From assembly GCA_052400685.1 (NCBI GenBank), contig JBQTGJ010000002.1: a DNA stretch of 64,000 nucleotides; one strand, given 5' to 3'. Shown piece by piece: positions 52,168-62,158 of this stretch; positions within the stretch are counted from its first letter, which is position 1, and every line of letters starts with the position of its first letter. The DNA is from CAZHHH01 sp052400685. GTDB taxonomy: Bacteria > Bacteroidota > Bacteroidia > Bacteroidales > Marinilabiliaceae. A program made the translations under genes and the position numbers. The notes beneath the pieces are model-generated. The model ran no database searches. It saw only the letters and a program-made list of their open reading frames with translations, and had not been told where the DNA came from.

Positions 52168-54600
52168 CTATTCAATAGATTCTTTTGATGATATTTTAAT
52201 TCTTTCTTTCTTAAGTTCGTCCCCTGAAACGGTTAGTTCAATATCTCCAGCCTGGGTTGATGACTGAACCAAAACGACTAATTTACCATTAAACGCTTTC
52301 ATTGTAGGTTTATGAAATAACTCAAGCGAAGTGGCATCGCCATTACAAGCCGCCCGATATTTGCCATTCCCTTTCACTTCAAAATATAATCTGTTGGAAG
52401 CTTTAGGACAAGGATTCCCATTTTTATCAACAATGGTTGCTGTTACATAACACAAATCTTCACCATTGGCTACAACCGTCTCTCTATCGACCTCAAGTTC
52501 AATATGATGTGGTTTACCAGCCGTAACAACAACTTTTTCGGCAACAGCTTTTCCCTGATCATCATATGCAACCACTTTTAATGTTCCCGGTTCATATTTT
52601 ACATCCATCCACATCAAACGATACCGATTTAACTTTGAATCATTGTTTTTACGCTGAATACCTTGGCTTTTCCCGTTAATAAATACCTCTGCACTATTAT
52701 AATTAGTATAAACAAAAACAGGGGTTGTTTCACCTTCACGGCCTTCCCAATTCCAATGCGGGAGTATGTGCAGGGTTTCATCTTTCGTATTCCAACGACT
52801 ACGATACAAATAATACCGATCTTTAGGTAACCCGGCAAGATCACATAAGCCAAAGTATGAACTACGCGAAGGCCAGAAGTTATCATAAGGAGTCGGTTCT
52901 CCTAAATAATCAAAACCTGTCCAAACAAATTCACCAATCACCCAAGGTTTATCATCTTGCATAACAAAATCCACTTCAGGAATATTTGACCAACTACAAT
53001 ACTCTAAATCGTAGGAAGAGCACTGTAAATCAGAATAAGTTTTCCCTGCTACTTTCACAACTGGAAATTTATAAACTCCTCGTGAGCTAACAGTTGAAGC
53101 TGTCTCCGAACCTAAAAGGAGCCCTTGAGGAAATTTCTTATACGCTTCGTCGTACAAGTGTACACGATAATTCAATCCGGGAATATCTAAAATAGCTCCA
53201 AAACCACTCTCCATCACGTTTTTTACCCGATCCATCCCAACGGTAACTGGCCTTGTTGGATCTTCGCGGTGAAAAACATCCTGAAGAAACCGTAACCTTT
53301 TCACGCCATCGCTACCCACTTGGTCAGGGACTTCATTTCCAGCACTCCACATTACAATACAGGGATGGTTTCGTGTAGCATGAACCAAATTCACTACATC
53401 TTTTTCCGCCCATTCATCAAAATACAGATTATAGCCATTTTTAACTTTAGGCCTTTTCCATTCGTCAAAGCTTTCAGCTAAAAACAAGAAACCCATTTCA
53501 TCACACAATTCTAATTGTTCAAAAGAGGGCATATTGTGCGAAGAACGAATTGCATTACAACCCAAATCTTTCAAAATGGTTAATTGTCGTTTCAGAGCTG
53601 CCCGGTTAACGGCTGTACCTATGGGCCCCAAATCATGATGCAAACAAACCCCTTTAAATTTTGTTACTTTACCATTGAGTTCGAAACCTTTATTTGGCGT
53701 GTATTTTATTTCACGAATACCAAAACGTACCACCTCCGTATCTTTTAATACATCGTCCTGATAAAGTTTCAACTCAGCTGTATATAAATAAGGGCGTTCA
53801 GTATCCCACAATTTTGGATTTTTAACGGCAATATTTTGTTCTATCTCGTCGTCATATCTTTCAGATGCAGTATTCCGGGCAACGATATTTCCATCAGCAT
53901 CCTTAATCTGAGTAACAATAATGACATTTTCGCCTTGTACCTGCGAACGAATATTTATTTTAGCCAGATTTTCGGAAATAAATGGCGTCGTAACAAAATG
54001 ACCCCAATATTTGAAACTAACTTTATTTTTTACAACAACTCTCACTTTACGATATAATCCGGCACCCGGATACCATCGGGAGGAAAAAGGCAAATTTTCG
54101 AGGCGCACAGCAATAACGTTAGGTCCTTCTGACTGGACATAATCTGAAATATCCAGATTAAAGTAGCTGTAACCATAGGGTCGGGAACCCACTTTTATTC
54201 CATTTACAAACACCTCGGCATTACTCATAGCACCATCAAAAGCAAGCAGCACTTGCTTGTTGTCTCTGAAGTCGGGCAAATCAAGAGAGGTTCGATACCA
54301 ACCAGTCCCAATAAAAGGTAAAGCACCTGTTCGTCCTGTTTTTTCAGTGGCTTCTTTCTCGTTATTCTGTTGTATTTTTACAACTTGTTTATCAATCCCT
54401 TTATCAAAAGGACCATAAATGGCCCAATCATGAGGTATCGAAACGGATTCCCAAGACGAATCATCAAAATCAATTTGTGAAGCCTTTGCTTCATCCCCCT
54501 TATAAAATTTCCACAAATCAAGTTCTTTAACTTCTGTTTGCGCAAAAGAAGTTAAACTATAAATAAACAACAACGGGAAAAATAATTTACTCAATCTCAT
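52168..54600 (-). CDS. GH2 family beta-galactosidase-like enzyme, exported
   Basis: An 810-residue glycoside hydrolase of family 2. It has a signal peptide (LFFPLLFIYSLTSFAQ), the sugar-binding jelly roll (DWAIYGPFD, GTGWYRTSLDLP), the Ig-like middle, and the TIM barrel with FKGVCLHHDLGP, NAIRSSHNMPS, the acid/base in WSAGNEVPDQ (E423) and the nucleophile in VIGEFVWTGFDY (E557). A C-terminal domain follows (VEVDRETVVANGEDLCYV). There is no T9SS sorting domain at the end, so it is likely periplasmic. The sugar specificity (galactoside or related) cannot be fixed. No SusC/SusD neighbours are present. Confidence 0.92.
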   Translation of the reverse strand: MRLSKLFFPLLFIYSLTSFAQTEVKELDLWKFYKGDEAKASQIDFDDSSWESVSIPHDWAIYGPFDKGIDKQVVKIQQNNEKEATEKTGRTGALPFIGTGWYRTSLDLPDFRDNKQVLLAFDGAMSNAEVFVNGIKVGSRPYGYSYFNLDISDYVQSEGPNVIAVRLENLPFSSRWYPGAGLYRKVRVVVKNKVSFKYWGHFVTTPFISENLAKINIRSQVQGENVIIVTQIKDADGNIVARNTASERYDDEIEQNIAVKNPKLWDTERPYLYTAELKLYQDDVLKDTEVVRFGIREIKYTPNKGFELNGKVTKFKGVCLHHDLGPIGTAVNRAALKRQLTILKDLGCNAIRSSHNMPSFEQLELCDEMGFLFLAESFDEWKRPKVKNGYNLYFDEWAEKDVVNLVHATRNHPCIVMWSAGNEVPDQVGSDGVKRLRFLQDVFHREDPTRPVTVGMDRVKNVMESGFGAILDIPGLNYRVHLYDEAYKKFPQGLLLGSETASTVSSRGVYKFPVVKVAGKTYSDLQCSSYDLEYCSWSNIPEVDFVMQDDKPWVIGEFVWTGFDYLGEPTPYDNFWPSRSSYFGLCDLAGLPKDRYYLYRSRWNTKDETLHILPHWNWEGREGETTPVFVYTNYNSAEVFINGKSQGIQRKNNDSKLNRYRLMWMDVKYEPGTLKVVAYDDQGKAVAEKVVVTAGKPHHIELEVDRETVVANGEDLCYVTATIVDKNGNPCPKASNRLYFEVKGNGKYRAACNGDATSLELFHKPTMKAFNGKLVVLVQSSTQAGDIELTVSGDELKKERIKISSKESIE

Positions 54601-54859
54601 TAACTATCTATTTTTATGTATTTAAAAATAATAACAAACGCATAAAACCAATAAAAATTCGTCTTACTAAACTCCATCCCACCTGTAAAACAAATTATTT
54701 ACTTGTGAAAACCTCTAAAATAAAGCTTTCAGATGTGTTATTGGAATTTTCCGGGGAACACATGTAACGAACTGCACTCACACATAATTCGTTCAAAATA
54801 AAAAAATTTAAGCCTTAAACAATCCGCAAATCTTGCTCTTCCATTATATTTTCAGGCAT

Positions 54860-56077
54860 TTAAAATGCAGCTAGCAACAAACCAATATCTTTAGAAGGAA
54901 TGGCATACTGCTGCCCGATATGATTATTGGTAAGAATGCCTTTGTAAATATAAGTACCATTACAGATACTAGAATCTTCCTTTATCAGCCGATGGATGTC
55001 ACCGGCATCGGCCAACTTCAACAAAATGGGTGTAAAAATATTACTCAATGCAATAGAAGCCGTTCGCGAGACCCGAGAGGCCAAATTAGGCAACGAATAA
55101 TGAATAATGCCGCGTTCATTAATATAGGGATGATTTGAATGGCAAGCTTCAGCCGCTTCAAAACAACTACCACTACCAACACTTAAATCAACAATGACAG
55201 ACCCCGGTTTCATTTTCCCAATTTGCTCTTTCGTAATAAAAAAACCATTATCGGCCTCAAAATAACGAAGACTGGCTACAATCGCGTCGGCAGATTGAAG
55301 CGCCTTGGTTAACACCTGAGGATGAAGAATGGAGGTAAACAATCGCTGTCCTACATTCCGTTCGAGCTCCCGAAGGTTCTGATACGAATTATCAAACACC
55401 TTTACCTGACAACCCAATCCCAAAGCGGCCTTTGTGGCAAACTCCCCGGCAGTCCCGGCTCCGATTATGACCACTTCGGATGGCGAAACACCAGTTATTC
55501 CACCCAACAAAACCCCTTTCCCACCATGCGCTTTACTTAGATATTCGGCAGCCACCTGTATTGCTGTATAACCTTCAATCTCACTCATAGTGCGAATAAC
55601 AGGATAGCAGCCAGTTTCATCTTTTAAAAACTCATAGCCAACGGCATTAATACGTCGACTCATCAACCTAATAAAAGATTCTCTGTTTTGGCCGAGCAGA
55701 TAAATAAATGAAAAGATCAACTGGTTAGGCGACATCAGCTCCATCTCCTCATCGGAAGGTGGTGATATTTTCAATATTACTTCACTGTTTTTATAAACTT
55801 CCTGACGGGACAGCGCGATGATACCACCCGCGGCAGAAAAATCATTATCAAAATAATTAGCGGCATCGCCAGCCCCTTTTTCAATAATAACCTGATGCCC
55901 ATTCTGCACAAGAATCTCTACACCTTGAGGCGTTAAAGGGACCCGATTTTCCATCTTCACATTTTCTGAAGGCACCCCAATGGTTAAATGGTGGCGTTGA
56001 CGACCGGTTTCAAGCATTTCCTCCTGTGGCATTAACCTTGTTTGCCGCATGGCAAAAAATGAAGCATGTCTGTCCAT
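54860..56077 (-). CDS. Alanine dehydrogenase / PNT family protein
   Basis: A 405-residue NAD-linked dehydrogenase of the alanine dehydrogenase/transhydrogenase family. The start region (LTIGVPSENVKMENRVPLTPQGVEIL) has the family pattern, followed by VIIEKGAGDAANY, the substrate Lys-type segment ILKISPPSDEE, the Rossmann motif VVIIGAGTAGEFATKAALGLG and the late YSLPNLASRVSRTASIALSN. The His of the THLHLA-type motif in classical alanine dehydrogenases is not present (IFSFIYLLGQ instead); relatives in Bacteroidota also differ here, as far as I recall. The substrate is therefore not certain. It follows tsaE by 47 bases, a recurrent Bacteroidota pairing. Confidence 0.85.
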   Translation of the reverse strand: MDRHASFFAMRQTRLMPQEEMLETGRQRHHLTIGVPSENVKMENRVPLTPQGVEILVQNGHQVIIEKGAGDAANYFDNDFSAAGGIIALSRQEVYKNSEVILKISPPSDEEMELMSPNQLIFSFIYLLGQNRESFIRLMSRRINAVGYEFLKDETGCYPVIRTMSEIEGYTAIQVAAEYLSKAHGGKGVLLGGITGVSPSEVVIIGAGTAGEFATKAALGLGCQVKVFDNSYQNLRELERNVGQRLFTSILHPQVLTKALQSADAIVASLRYFEADNGFFITKEQIGKMKPGSVIVDLSVGSGSCFEAAEACHSNHPYINERGIIHYSLPNLASRVSRTASIALSNIFTPILLKLADAGDIHRLIKEDSSICNGTYIYKGILTNNHIGQQYAIPSKDIGLLLAAF

Positions 56078-56124
56078 TGGTAAAATAATTTTTCTTCAGA
56101 AATTGAGTCAACCAAATTACAAAA

Positions 56125-56562
56125 TTAATTCAGATTACGGCTAAATGGCGCCATTCGAATTTGCCGACTGCCATCAGGTAATTCGTTCATAACAATCTTA
56201 ACCGCCTCCAAAGGCAAATACTCTCCAGCTTTATCAGGCCATTCAATCAAACAGATATCACCACTGTAAAAATAATCATCCCCCCCAATTTCCAACAATT
56301 CTTCGGGTTGCTTAAGCCTGTATAAATCAAAATGATAAACCGGTTCCCCATCGGCACGTGAATATTCATTAATAATGGCAAAACTGGGACTGCTAACTGT
56401 TTCAGTGATTCCCAATTTCCGACAAAGTACTTTTATAAAAGTCGTCTTACCCACCCCCATATCGCCATAAAAAATGGCAACCGGCATTTGGTTTAACATT
56501 TCGGCCAAACTTTGAGCCGCTTCTTCCAACTCATCAGGCGAACGGGCTATAAATTCTTTCAT
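56125..56562 (-). CDS. tsaE: tRNA t6A synthesis ATPase TsaE
   Basis: A 145-residue TsaE, the ATPase partner of TsaB/TsaD in N6-threonylcarbamoyladenosine formation at tRNA position 37. It has the P-loop YGDMGVGKTTFIK, SSPSFAIINEY, VYHFDLYRLKQPEEL and ICLIEWPDKAGEYLP, all hallmarks. The ATG at 56562 (MKEFIARSPDEL) is preferred; the longer frame to 56610 adds 16 residues without homology. It lies upstream of the alanine dehydrogenase-like gene and downstream of porX, separated by ~280 bases. A weak similarity to the dispersed repeat was noticed in that gap (about 56700-56775). Confidence 0.94.
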   Translation of the reverse strand: MKEFIARSPDELEEAAQSLAEMLNQMPVAIFYGDMGVGKTTFIKVLCRKLGITETVSSPSFAIINEYSRADGEPVYHFDLYRLKQPEELLEIGGDDYFYSGDICLIEWPDKAGEYLPLEAVKIVMNELPDGSRQIRMAPFSRNLN

Positions 56563-56841
56563 CCATAAATAATTTGTCGTTTCTTTCGCAGATAAAACGC
56601 CTTTATGCAATCGTGATGCTTAACTGCAGCAGGCAAAAAAAGCTGTTTCACCCTGATTTTTCTATATTGCTTCAATAAAATGCCTCACCAGTATCAGCCA
56701 AAAACAGCAATTCCATCTTTACTCCCGCTTTTAAAATGGTCATAAAAAAAGATCCACATTTTTAATGCTGCACAAGTCGTGAACAACATGTCAAACACAC
56801 TATTTCACTCTAAATACTTAGACTGATAAAGAAATTCAAAG

Positions 56842-58401
56842 TTAAGCGCGCGGACTCAAAATAACAAATGGGACCATTATTTCCTCCATAGAAACACCTC
56901 CATGTTGAAAAGTATCTTTATAGTAACTGGCGTAATAATTATAATTATTAGGATACGCAAAAAAATCAGTTCCTGTCGCAAAAATATAAGAAGTCGAGAC
57001 GTTGGGACGTGGGAGATAAACCTCTTCCGGTTTGCGAATTTCAAAAATACTTTTATCGGAATAAGCCAAATTTTTACCTTGTTTAAATCTCAAATTAGTA
57101 TTGGTGTTACGATCCCCCACTACCTTCAGCGGATTCTGCACTCGTATAGTGCCATGGTCGGTAGTAATAACAAGTGTAATCTTTTCACCGGATACTTTTT
57201 TCAACAATTCATAGAATGGCGAGTGCAAAAACCATGAACGGGTTAAAGACCTATAAGCTGCCTCATCAGCGACCAATTCCTTTATCATTTTCATCTCGGT
57301 ACGGGCATGCGACAGCATATCCACAAAATTTACCACAACCACCGATAAGTCATGCTCCCTGATTCGCGTATAATTATCCAGCAACCTGCGGCCGCCTTCA
57401 TTGTCATTAATTTTTTGATACCAAACATTGACCTTTTTTCTATTACGAACAAAATAATCGTTAATAAGAGCCTCTTCAAACTGATTTTTACTTCCTTCAT
57501 CGTCATCGTTCGCCCATAAATCGGGTCTGATCTTTTGAATATTCAATGGCATAAGACCCGAAAAAATGGCATTACGGGCATACTGCGTAGCGGTGGGTAA
57601 GATACTAAAATACAACTCATCACGTTTCACATTAAACAATGGGATTAACTCATGACGAATAACCTCCCACTGATCGTATCTGAAATTATCAATTACGACA
57701 AACAAAACCTTCTCACCATTATCAAGTAAAGGAACAATACGGTCACGCATCAGACGGTGAGACATAAGTGGCCCCTCATCATTTTTCAACCAATTGATAT
57801 AGTTTTCCTTAATAAATTTAGAAAATTGAAGATTGGCCTCCGTCTTTTGCATCAGGAGCACGTCATTCATAGAGCTGTCAGCCTGATGAAGTTCCAGTTC
57901 CCAAAACACCAGCTGACGATATACCTGATACCAGTCATCAACATTCAACCGATCGTTAAGCCGTAAGCCAATTTTAGAGAATACCGACTGATAATCGGTC
58001 GTTGTTTTCTTATTAATAAGAGATTGCCGACGTAAATTCTTTTTGATGGTTAACAGCACCTGATTAGGCAAGACGGGTTTAATCAGATAATCGGCAATTT
58101 TACTGCCAATGGCCTGATCCATGATTTCCTCCTCCTCACTTTTGGTCACCATAACAACAGGTAAGCCCGGGAGCTTCTCTTTGATGCGCATCAGCGTCTC
58201 CAAGCCACTTAACCCAGGCATGTTCTCATCCAAAAACACAAGGCTATAATCAGATTCGACGAGCATGTCGAGAGCATCACGACCATTGGTTGCGGTATCT
58301 ACTTTATACCCCTTCTCCTGAAGAAAGAAAATATGTGATTTTAAATGCTCAATTTCATCATCCACCCACAACAGATGGTATTCCTGATTATTGTCCATCA
58401 A
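56842..58401 (-). CDS. porX: T9SS regulator PorX: response regulator with PglZ phosphatase-like domain
   Basis: A 519-residue PorX, the response-regulator branch controlling type IX secretion in Bacteroidota. The receiver domain (8-125) has LLWVDDEIEHLK, the phospho-acceptor in LVFLDENMPG (D58) and DYLIKPV (Lys). The C-terminal PglZ/alkaline-phosphatase-like domain has FVVIDNFRYDQWE, SILPTATQYARNAIFSG (T270 or T272 is the candidate nucleophile), NFVDMLSHAR, LVITTDHGT and FQHGGVSMEE. The expected metal-binding Asp and His residues are thus visible. From what is known, the PorX C-terminal domain degrades oligonucleotides and binds PorL/SigP. It lies 84 bases after porW and is probably co-transcribed. 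MMD start; Met2 is equally possible. Confidence 0.95.
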   Translation of the reverse strand: MMDNNQEYHLLWVDDEIEHLKSHIFFLQEKGYKVDTATNGRDALDMLVESDYSLVFLDENMPGLSGLETLMRIKEKLPGLPVVMVTKSEEEEIMDQAIGSKIADYLIKPVLPNQVLLTIKKNLRRQSLINKKTTTDYQSVFSKIGLRLNDRLNVDDWYQVYRQLVFWELELHQADSSMNDVLLMQKTEANLQFSKFIKENYINWLKNDEGPLMSHRLMRDRIVPLLDNGEKVLFVVIDNFRYDQWEVIRHELIPLFNVKRDELYFSILPTATQYARNAIFSGLMPLNIQKIRPDLWANDDDEGSKNQFEEALINDYFVRNRKKVNVWYQKINDNEGGRRLLDNYTRIREHDLSVVVVNFVDMLSHARTEMKMIKELVADEAAYRSLTRSWFLHSPFYELLKKVSGEKITLVITTDHGTIRVQNPLKVVGDRNTNTNLRFKQGKNLAYSDKSIFEIRKPEEVYLPRPNVSTSYIFATGTDFFAYPNNYNYYASYYKDTFQHGGVSMEEIMVPFVILSPRA

Positions 58402-58484
58402 CCAAAATTTTACAGATTACTAAATGTGATCATAAAAGAAGCTCACCCCGCAAAATCGAAAGATAAGGTTCAAAAACCGGACCA

Positions 58485-61400
58485 TTAACGGGCCTCAATC
58501 CAATCCAAATAATTATTAATCGAACCTTCATTCTTAATCACATCCAGATTAAACGCATTAACCGGAACCATTGGCCAACTTGCGGCTTTCAATTGCGATT
58601 GCCAAAAAGTGTTTCCACGCAACAAGTCTGCGAACTTACTCAGCATTTCCTCATTGGGAAAAGGCTCCACTAAAACAAACGTTTCGCCGCCCGAAAGAGT
58701 CAACTGCTTCACCGACACACGGATATTAAAATTATTATAGGCTTGTCCGGTAATAAAACCGGCAACACGTCGCAAGTCGGTACGTTGTGGAACCTGGACC
58801 AACAAAGTACCCATTCCTTCAGACTTATAACGAGTATCTGAGGAAGGAGGCGATGTCTGAAGAGCTTCAGTATCCGTAACGGCCTCATCTATTATTGCCG
58901 TCTCAGGCGATATAGAAATCGGTGCAGCGAGTGGCGTATTAGCAATGGAATCTTCGGCTACAACCGTCGTTCCAACAAATGTTAAATCAATATTCATGCC
59001 TTTTCCACCTTCCAGATAATAAGAAGAGAAAAACCGACTATAGCCTGCAACATCGCCCGATGACATAAACGTATTGCGATTATTTTCGGAACCACTCAAC
59101 AACAAAATATGGCGGGCACTATCAACTTTAAAAACTTCGGTACGTGACCTCAAAGCAAAATAGTAATCCATTGCTTCCCCACGGTTGTTAAACGGCCCAA
59201 TAACAATGGCACGCTGGCCTGATGGTATTTTATCAATTGAAATATCGTAACTGGAAACCAGGAATCGGCTAAAATTATAGTCAGCCACATTAAACAACAA
59301 ACGATTAATGTCTGCCATCGGTTCAACCATAAACCAAACAAAATGTAATTTTTGAGGCTCATACTTAAACAGATTGTCATCCGTTGCCTCATCATCTGAT
59401 AGATTCGCATTTATCGAAGAATCATCAGTTTCCTTATTAAACGTTTGTTTCACAGGTTGACGTCCTTCCCGCATCATATCAAGCCAACGCTGAGCTAAAA
59501 GACCTTCCTCCGTTTCAGAATAATCTGTGGATAAAACCATCAGTTCCCTTTCAAAGCCGGGCGAGTTACCTGATTTACCTTCTACCATAGCCCGCAGAAG
59601 AAGAGCTTTTCGAACAAGAGCGAGATCTTCAGCCTCCTCAGCCACTTTCGACGTCAGCAGTCGGGTAGTCGTAAAATCCAGATTACTATAGGCTTCAAAT
59701 GCCTGCTTATATGTTTCATTCATCTCTTTCATTAAAGCCAACTGACGGTCGCCAAATTCAGGATCATTGACATAGGCCGCATATTTCCCTTCCGGATATA
59801 AAGCCGTCAATTGCTGACGCATTTGATTCATACAAGCTTCATTCTTCGTTTTAGCGCAAGCCATATAATTCCAAAAAAGCACCTCCTCTGTCAATTCATG
59901 ACTTTTATTTTCATCCAAAAAACGATTAAAAGAATTCCCGGCTTCATCATAGGCTTCAAAATAATCGTAAAAAATCATACCGACTTGAAACAAAGCCTGG
60001 GCCATTTTTTCTTTGGAAGCACCAATCTGCTCAGGTGTAGAAGGAATCCCATCCAACAACCTTTTCTTGTCGGGCAAAGCTGATCCACCTGATTGTCCAG
60101 GACTATCAGCCTCCTCCATACCAGGCATTTCCGGCATTCCCGCCATATCCCTTTCTTCGCGTTGTTCAGGAACATCGGCTGTTTGCACCTGAGGTTCAGC
60201 AGCGCCCAAATCAGATCGCCGCCAATTGTCGCGTAAAGAGCGCCGACCCCATTTGCGCTCAAACTCCATCTTTCCCATACTCGCCGTCGTAGTATTATAA
60301 AAATACCATTTCCCATCACTTTGGTTTGCGGTATTATTAGAAAGACCTGTTGTTGAATTATTAAAAAACTGATCCGAGCCGAAATCAGAACTTTCCATAT
60401 TAAGCTCTTTTTCAATCCGTTTCAATCGCTCCCGCTCAATAATGGCTTCCACAAAAGTCACTTGTTGTTCCGGAGATAATGCTGCCAGACGCAACAAACT
60501 GTCTTCATGCTGAACAACCAACAGATGTGTCGTTAAATCTTTCAAGCCACGATGGCGAAAATTAACATCCTTATAACGCTCATCGTCAACCGGCATCATA
60601 ACGAGAGTACTGTCGTAATAGCCAAAAGAAGAAATATAGCGCTGCTGGCTAAAAAACAGATCACCCAAGAACAAATAAGTTTCACGCAACACATTTTCGT
60701 TACCATTATTATATCCAGCTGCCAGTTTTAAATTCAGCACAACGTTAGCCGTGTCTTGTTCACTCATATAAGTCTCTGCAATAGCAAAATATAGCCGATC
60801 GCGAAAATCTTCATTTTTGACCTGCCCTACCATTTTTTCCAATTCGCTGCGCGCAGCTGCGAAATCATGTGTTGCAACAGCCATGGCTGTTGCATGAGCA
60901 ATACCGGCATTTAAAGCCGTTTCGTATGGCGGATTCAAACGAATCACCTGCCGGAAAGCCACCATTGCAGCATCCTGTTGGCCTGTAATTTGATACAACT
61001 GCCCCAGCACATAAAAACGTCGAATTTTATCCCAACGCGAAGGTGCCATTTCCGCAGCATCCATCAAAAGCGGGATGGCTAAATTATACTGCTTCATACC
61101 AATAAACCATTGGGCATACGTAGCAGCATATTCACCATAGTATTTTAGTGGTGCCTGCCCCATCGCATCATAACGATCAAGCAACACCTTGGCATTATCC
61201 CAATCACCGGTCTCCATGCGAATCCGGGCCTGCCATAATAAAATCTCATATTGCGCCCAGTCACCTGGAAATTCGCGAAAAGCAAAATCCAAAAAAGACT
61301 GCGCCTCTACAAAATTATGATTATATAACTGCGCTTTACCAACTAATAAATAAGCATCGTCGATGGCCGGATTGAACTCTCTCTTGTTAACCAGTGCTTC

Positions 61401-61745
61401 GTAACGAGGATCATTTCTGTCCGGCATTTTTTTTGGCCTCACTTTAATCGCTTTCTTCTGAATAGCTTTTAAGCCTTTTGCTATGGCACGCTCCATATCG
61501 CCTGTCACCATGCCTTCCTGTGCAGAGCCTGAATAAGGAAAGAGCGGCAAAATAGCCATATAATTATCCTGCCGGCCTTGTTGTAATTGTTGTTCACCCC
61601 TTTTAAAACTTTGCGTACCGTTATATAGCGTGTTATAACGTGCAGTCATTGCGTTATAGTTACGCGACAGCCACGTATTCTTTTGTGTCGAACAAGCACC
61701 AAGCCCTAACAGGGCAAAAAATATAATTAATATTTTTATTCGCAT
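58485..61745 (-). CDS. porW: T9SS lipoprotein PorW/SprE
   Basis: A 1086-residue outer-membrane-directed lipoprotein, with signal peptide and lipobox LLGLGAC (Cys at about residue 18), then STQKNTWLSRNYNAMTARYNTLYNG, the usual PorW/SprE start. Residues about 100-420 and 600-760 are tetratricopeptide-like repeats (AYLLVGKAQLYNHNFVEAQS; AIPLLMDAAEMAPS). Between them lies a low-complexity Met/Pro/Glu/Gly segment (MPEMPGMEEADSPG), and the C-terminus holds three domain-like blocks of ~100 residues. PorW/SprE is required for gliding and type IX secretion and connects PorX signalling to the machine in model species. It starts after a -7 box at 61787-61794. Confidence 0.93.
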   Translation of the reverse strand: MRIKILIIFFALLGLGACSTQKNTWLSRNYNAMTARYNTLYNGTQSFKRGEQQLQQGRQDNYMAILPLFPYSGSAQEGMVTGDMERAIAKGLKAIQKKAIKVRPKKMPDRNDPRYEALVNKREFNPAIDDAYLLVGKAQLYNHNFVEAQSFLDFAFREFPGDWAQYEILLWQARIRMETGDWDNAKVLLDRYDAMGQAPLKYYGEYAATYAQWFIGMKQYNLAIPLLMDAAEMAPSRWDKIRRFYVLGQLYQITGQQDAAMVAFRQVIRLNPPYETALNAGIAHATAMAVATHDFAAARSELEKMVGQVKNEDFRDRLYFAIAETYMSEQDTANVVLNLKLAAGYNNGNENVLRETYLFLGDLFFSQQRYISSFGYYDSTLVMMPVDDERYKDVNFRHRGLKDLTTHLLVVQHEDSLLRLAALSPEQQVTFVEAIIERERLKRIEKELNMESSDFGSDQFFNNSTTGLSNNTANQSDGKWYFYNTTTASMGKMEFERKWGRRSLRDNWRRSDLGAAEPQVQTADVPEQREERDMAGMPEMPGMEEADSPGQSGGSALPDKKRLLDGIPSTPEQIGASKEKMAQALFQVGMIFYDYFEAYDEAGNSFNRFLDENKSHELTEEVLFWNYMACAKTKNEACMNQMRQQLTALYPEGKYAAYVNDPEFGDRQLALMKEMNETYKQAFEAYSNLDFTTTRLLTSKVAEEAEDLALVRKALLLRAMVEGKSGNSPGFERELMVLSTDYSETEEGLLAQRWLDMMREGRQPVKQTFNKETDDSSINANLSDDEATDDNLFKYEPQKLHFVWFMVEPMADINRLLFNVADYNFSRFLVSSYDISIDKIPSGQRAIVIGPFNNRGEAMDYYFALRSRTEVFKVDSARHILLLSGSENNRNTFMSSGDVAGYSRFFSSYYLEGGKGMNIDLTFVGTTVVAEDSIANTPLAAPISISPETAIIDEAVTDTEALQTSPPSSDTRYKSEGMGTLLVQVPQRTDLRRVAGFITGQAYNNFNIRVSVKQLTLSGGETFVLVEPFPNEEMLSKFADLLRGNTFWQSQLKAASWPMVPVNAFNLDVIKNEGSINNYLDWIEAR

Positions 61746-61786
61746 AAAATGTATAGATATCGTATTGTAATAAAACAGAATTTTGA

Positions 61787-61794
61787 CAAAAATA
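61787..61794 (-). promoter_or_regulatory. -7 box for porW-porX
   Basis: The minus strand reads TATTTTTG, a perfect TAnnTTTG, about 42 bases before the porW start codon. TTTG elements lie 13 and 23 bases upstream, neither at the ideal distance. Confidence 0.5.
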
Positions 61795-62158
61795 TTTTAT
61801 TCAATCACAAAAAACGGCAAAAGAGACAAACATTTAAACAAGTCATAAACTGTTTAAATTTAGTAATTATACAGATGAAGAAGCCTCTTTATCGACAATA
61901 AAGCACTTCAGTGGGCCTTCGCGCACAAAAAATCTGATACAATAACTCGACAAGAGGTTGAAGCATCAGAAGAATAATTTCCCATCGTCGTTTCAGAAAA
62001 TCCAAAAAACTGCTCCAAAATATTAATTCACTCCCAAAGTTAACCCATCAACTAAAAAGATCGCTTCCGCACAAAAAAACATTTATATTATCACCCAAAA
62101 AATTAAATTTTATAAATAATTTAAGCCGTTCATAAAATACAGCACAAACAAATCATCC
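61795..62158. other. Intergenic region between divergent porW and response-regulator genes
   Basis: About 360 bases without a gene. No consensus promoter was found for the plus-strand regulator; AT-rich sequence is present just before its ATG. No repeat copy was detected. Confidence 0.4.

Noticed and set aside
52168..54600. GH2 enzyme as a T9SS cargo or part of a polysaccharide utilisation locus
   Set aside because: Its C-terminus lacks a sorting domain pattern and there are no SusC/SusD-like or other glycan genes next to it.
56700..56775. Sixth copy of the dispersed repeat (minus strand)
   Set aside because: Shares ATGACCATTTTAA with copy E and little else; could be chance.
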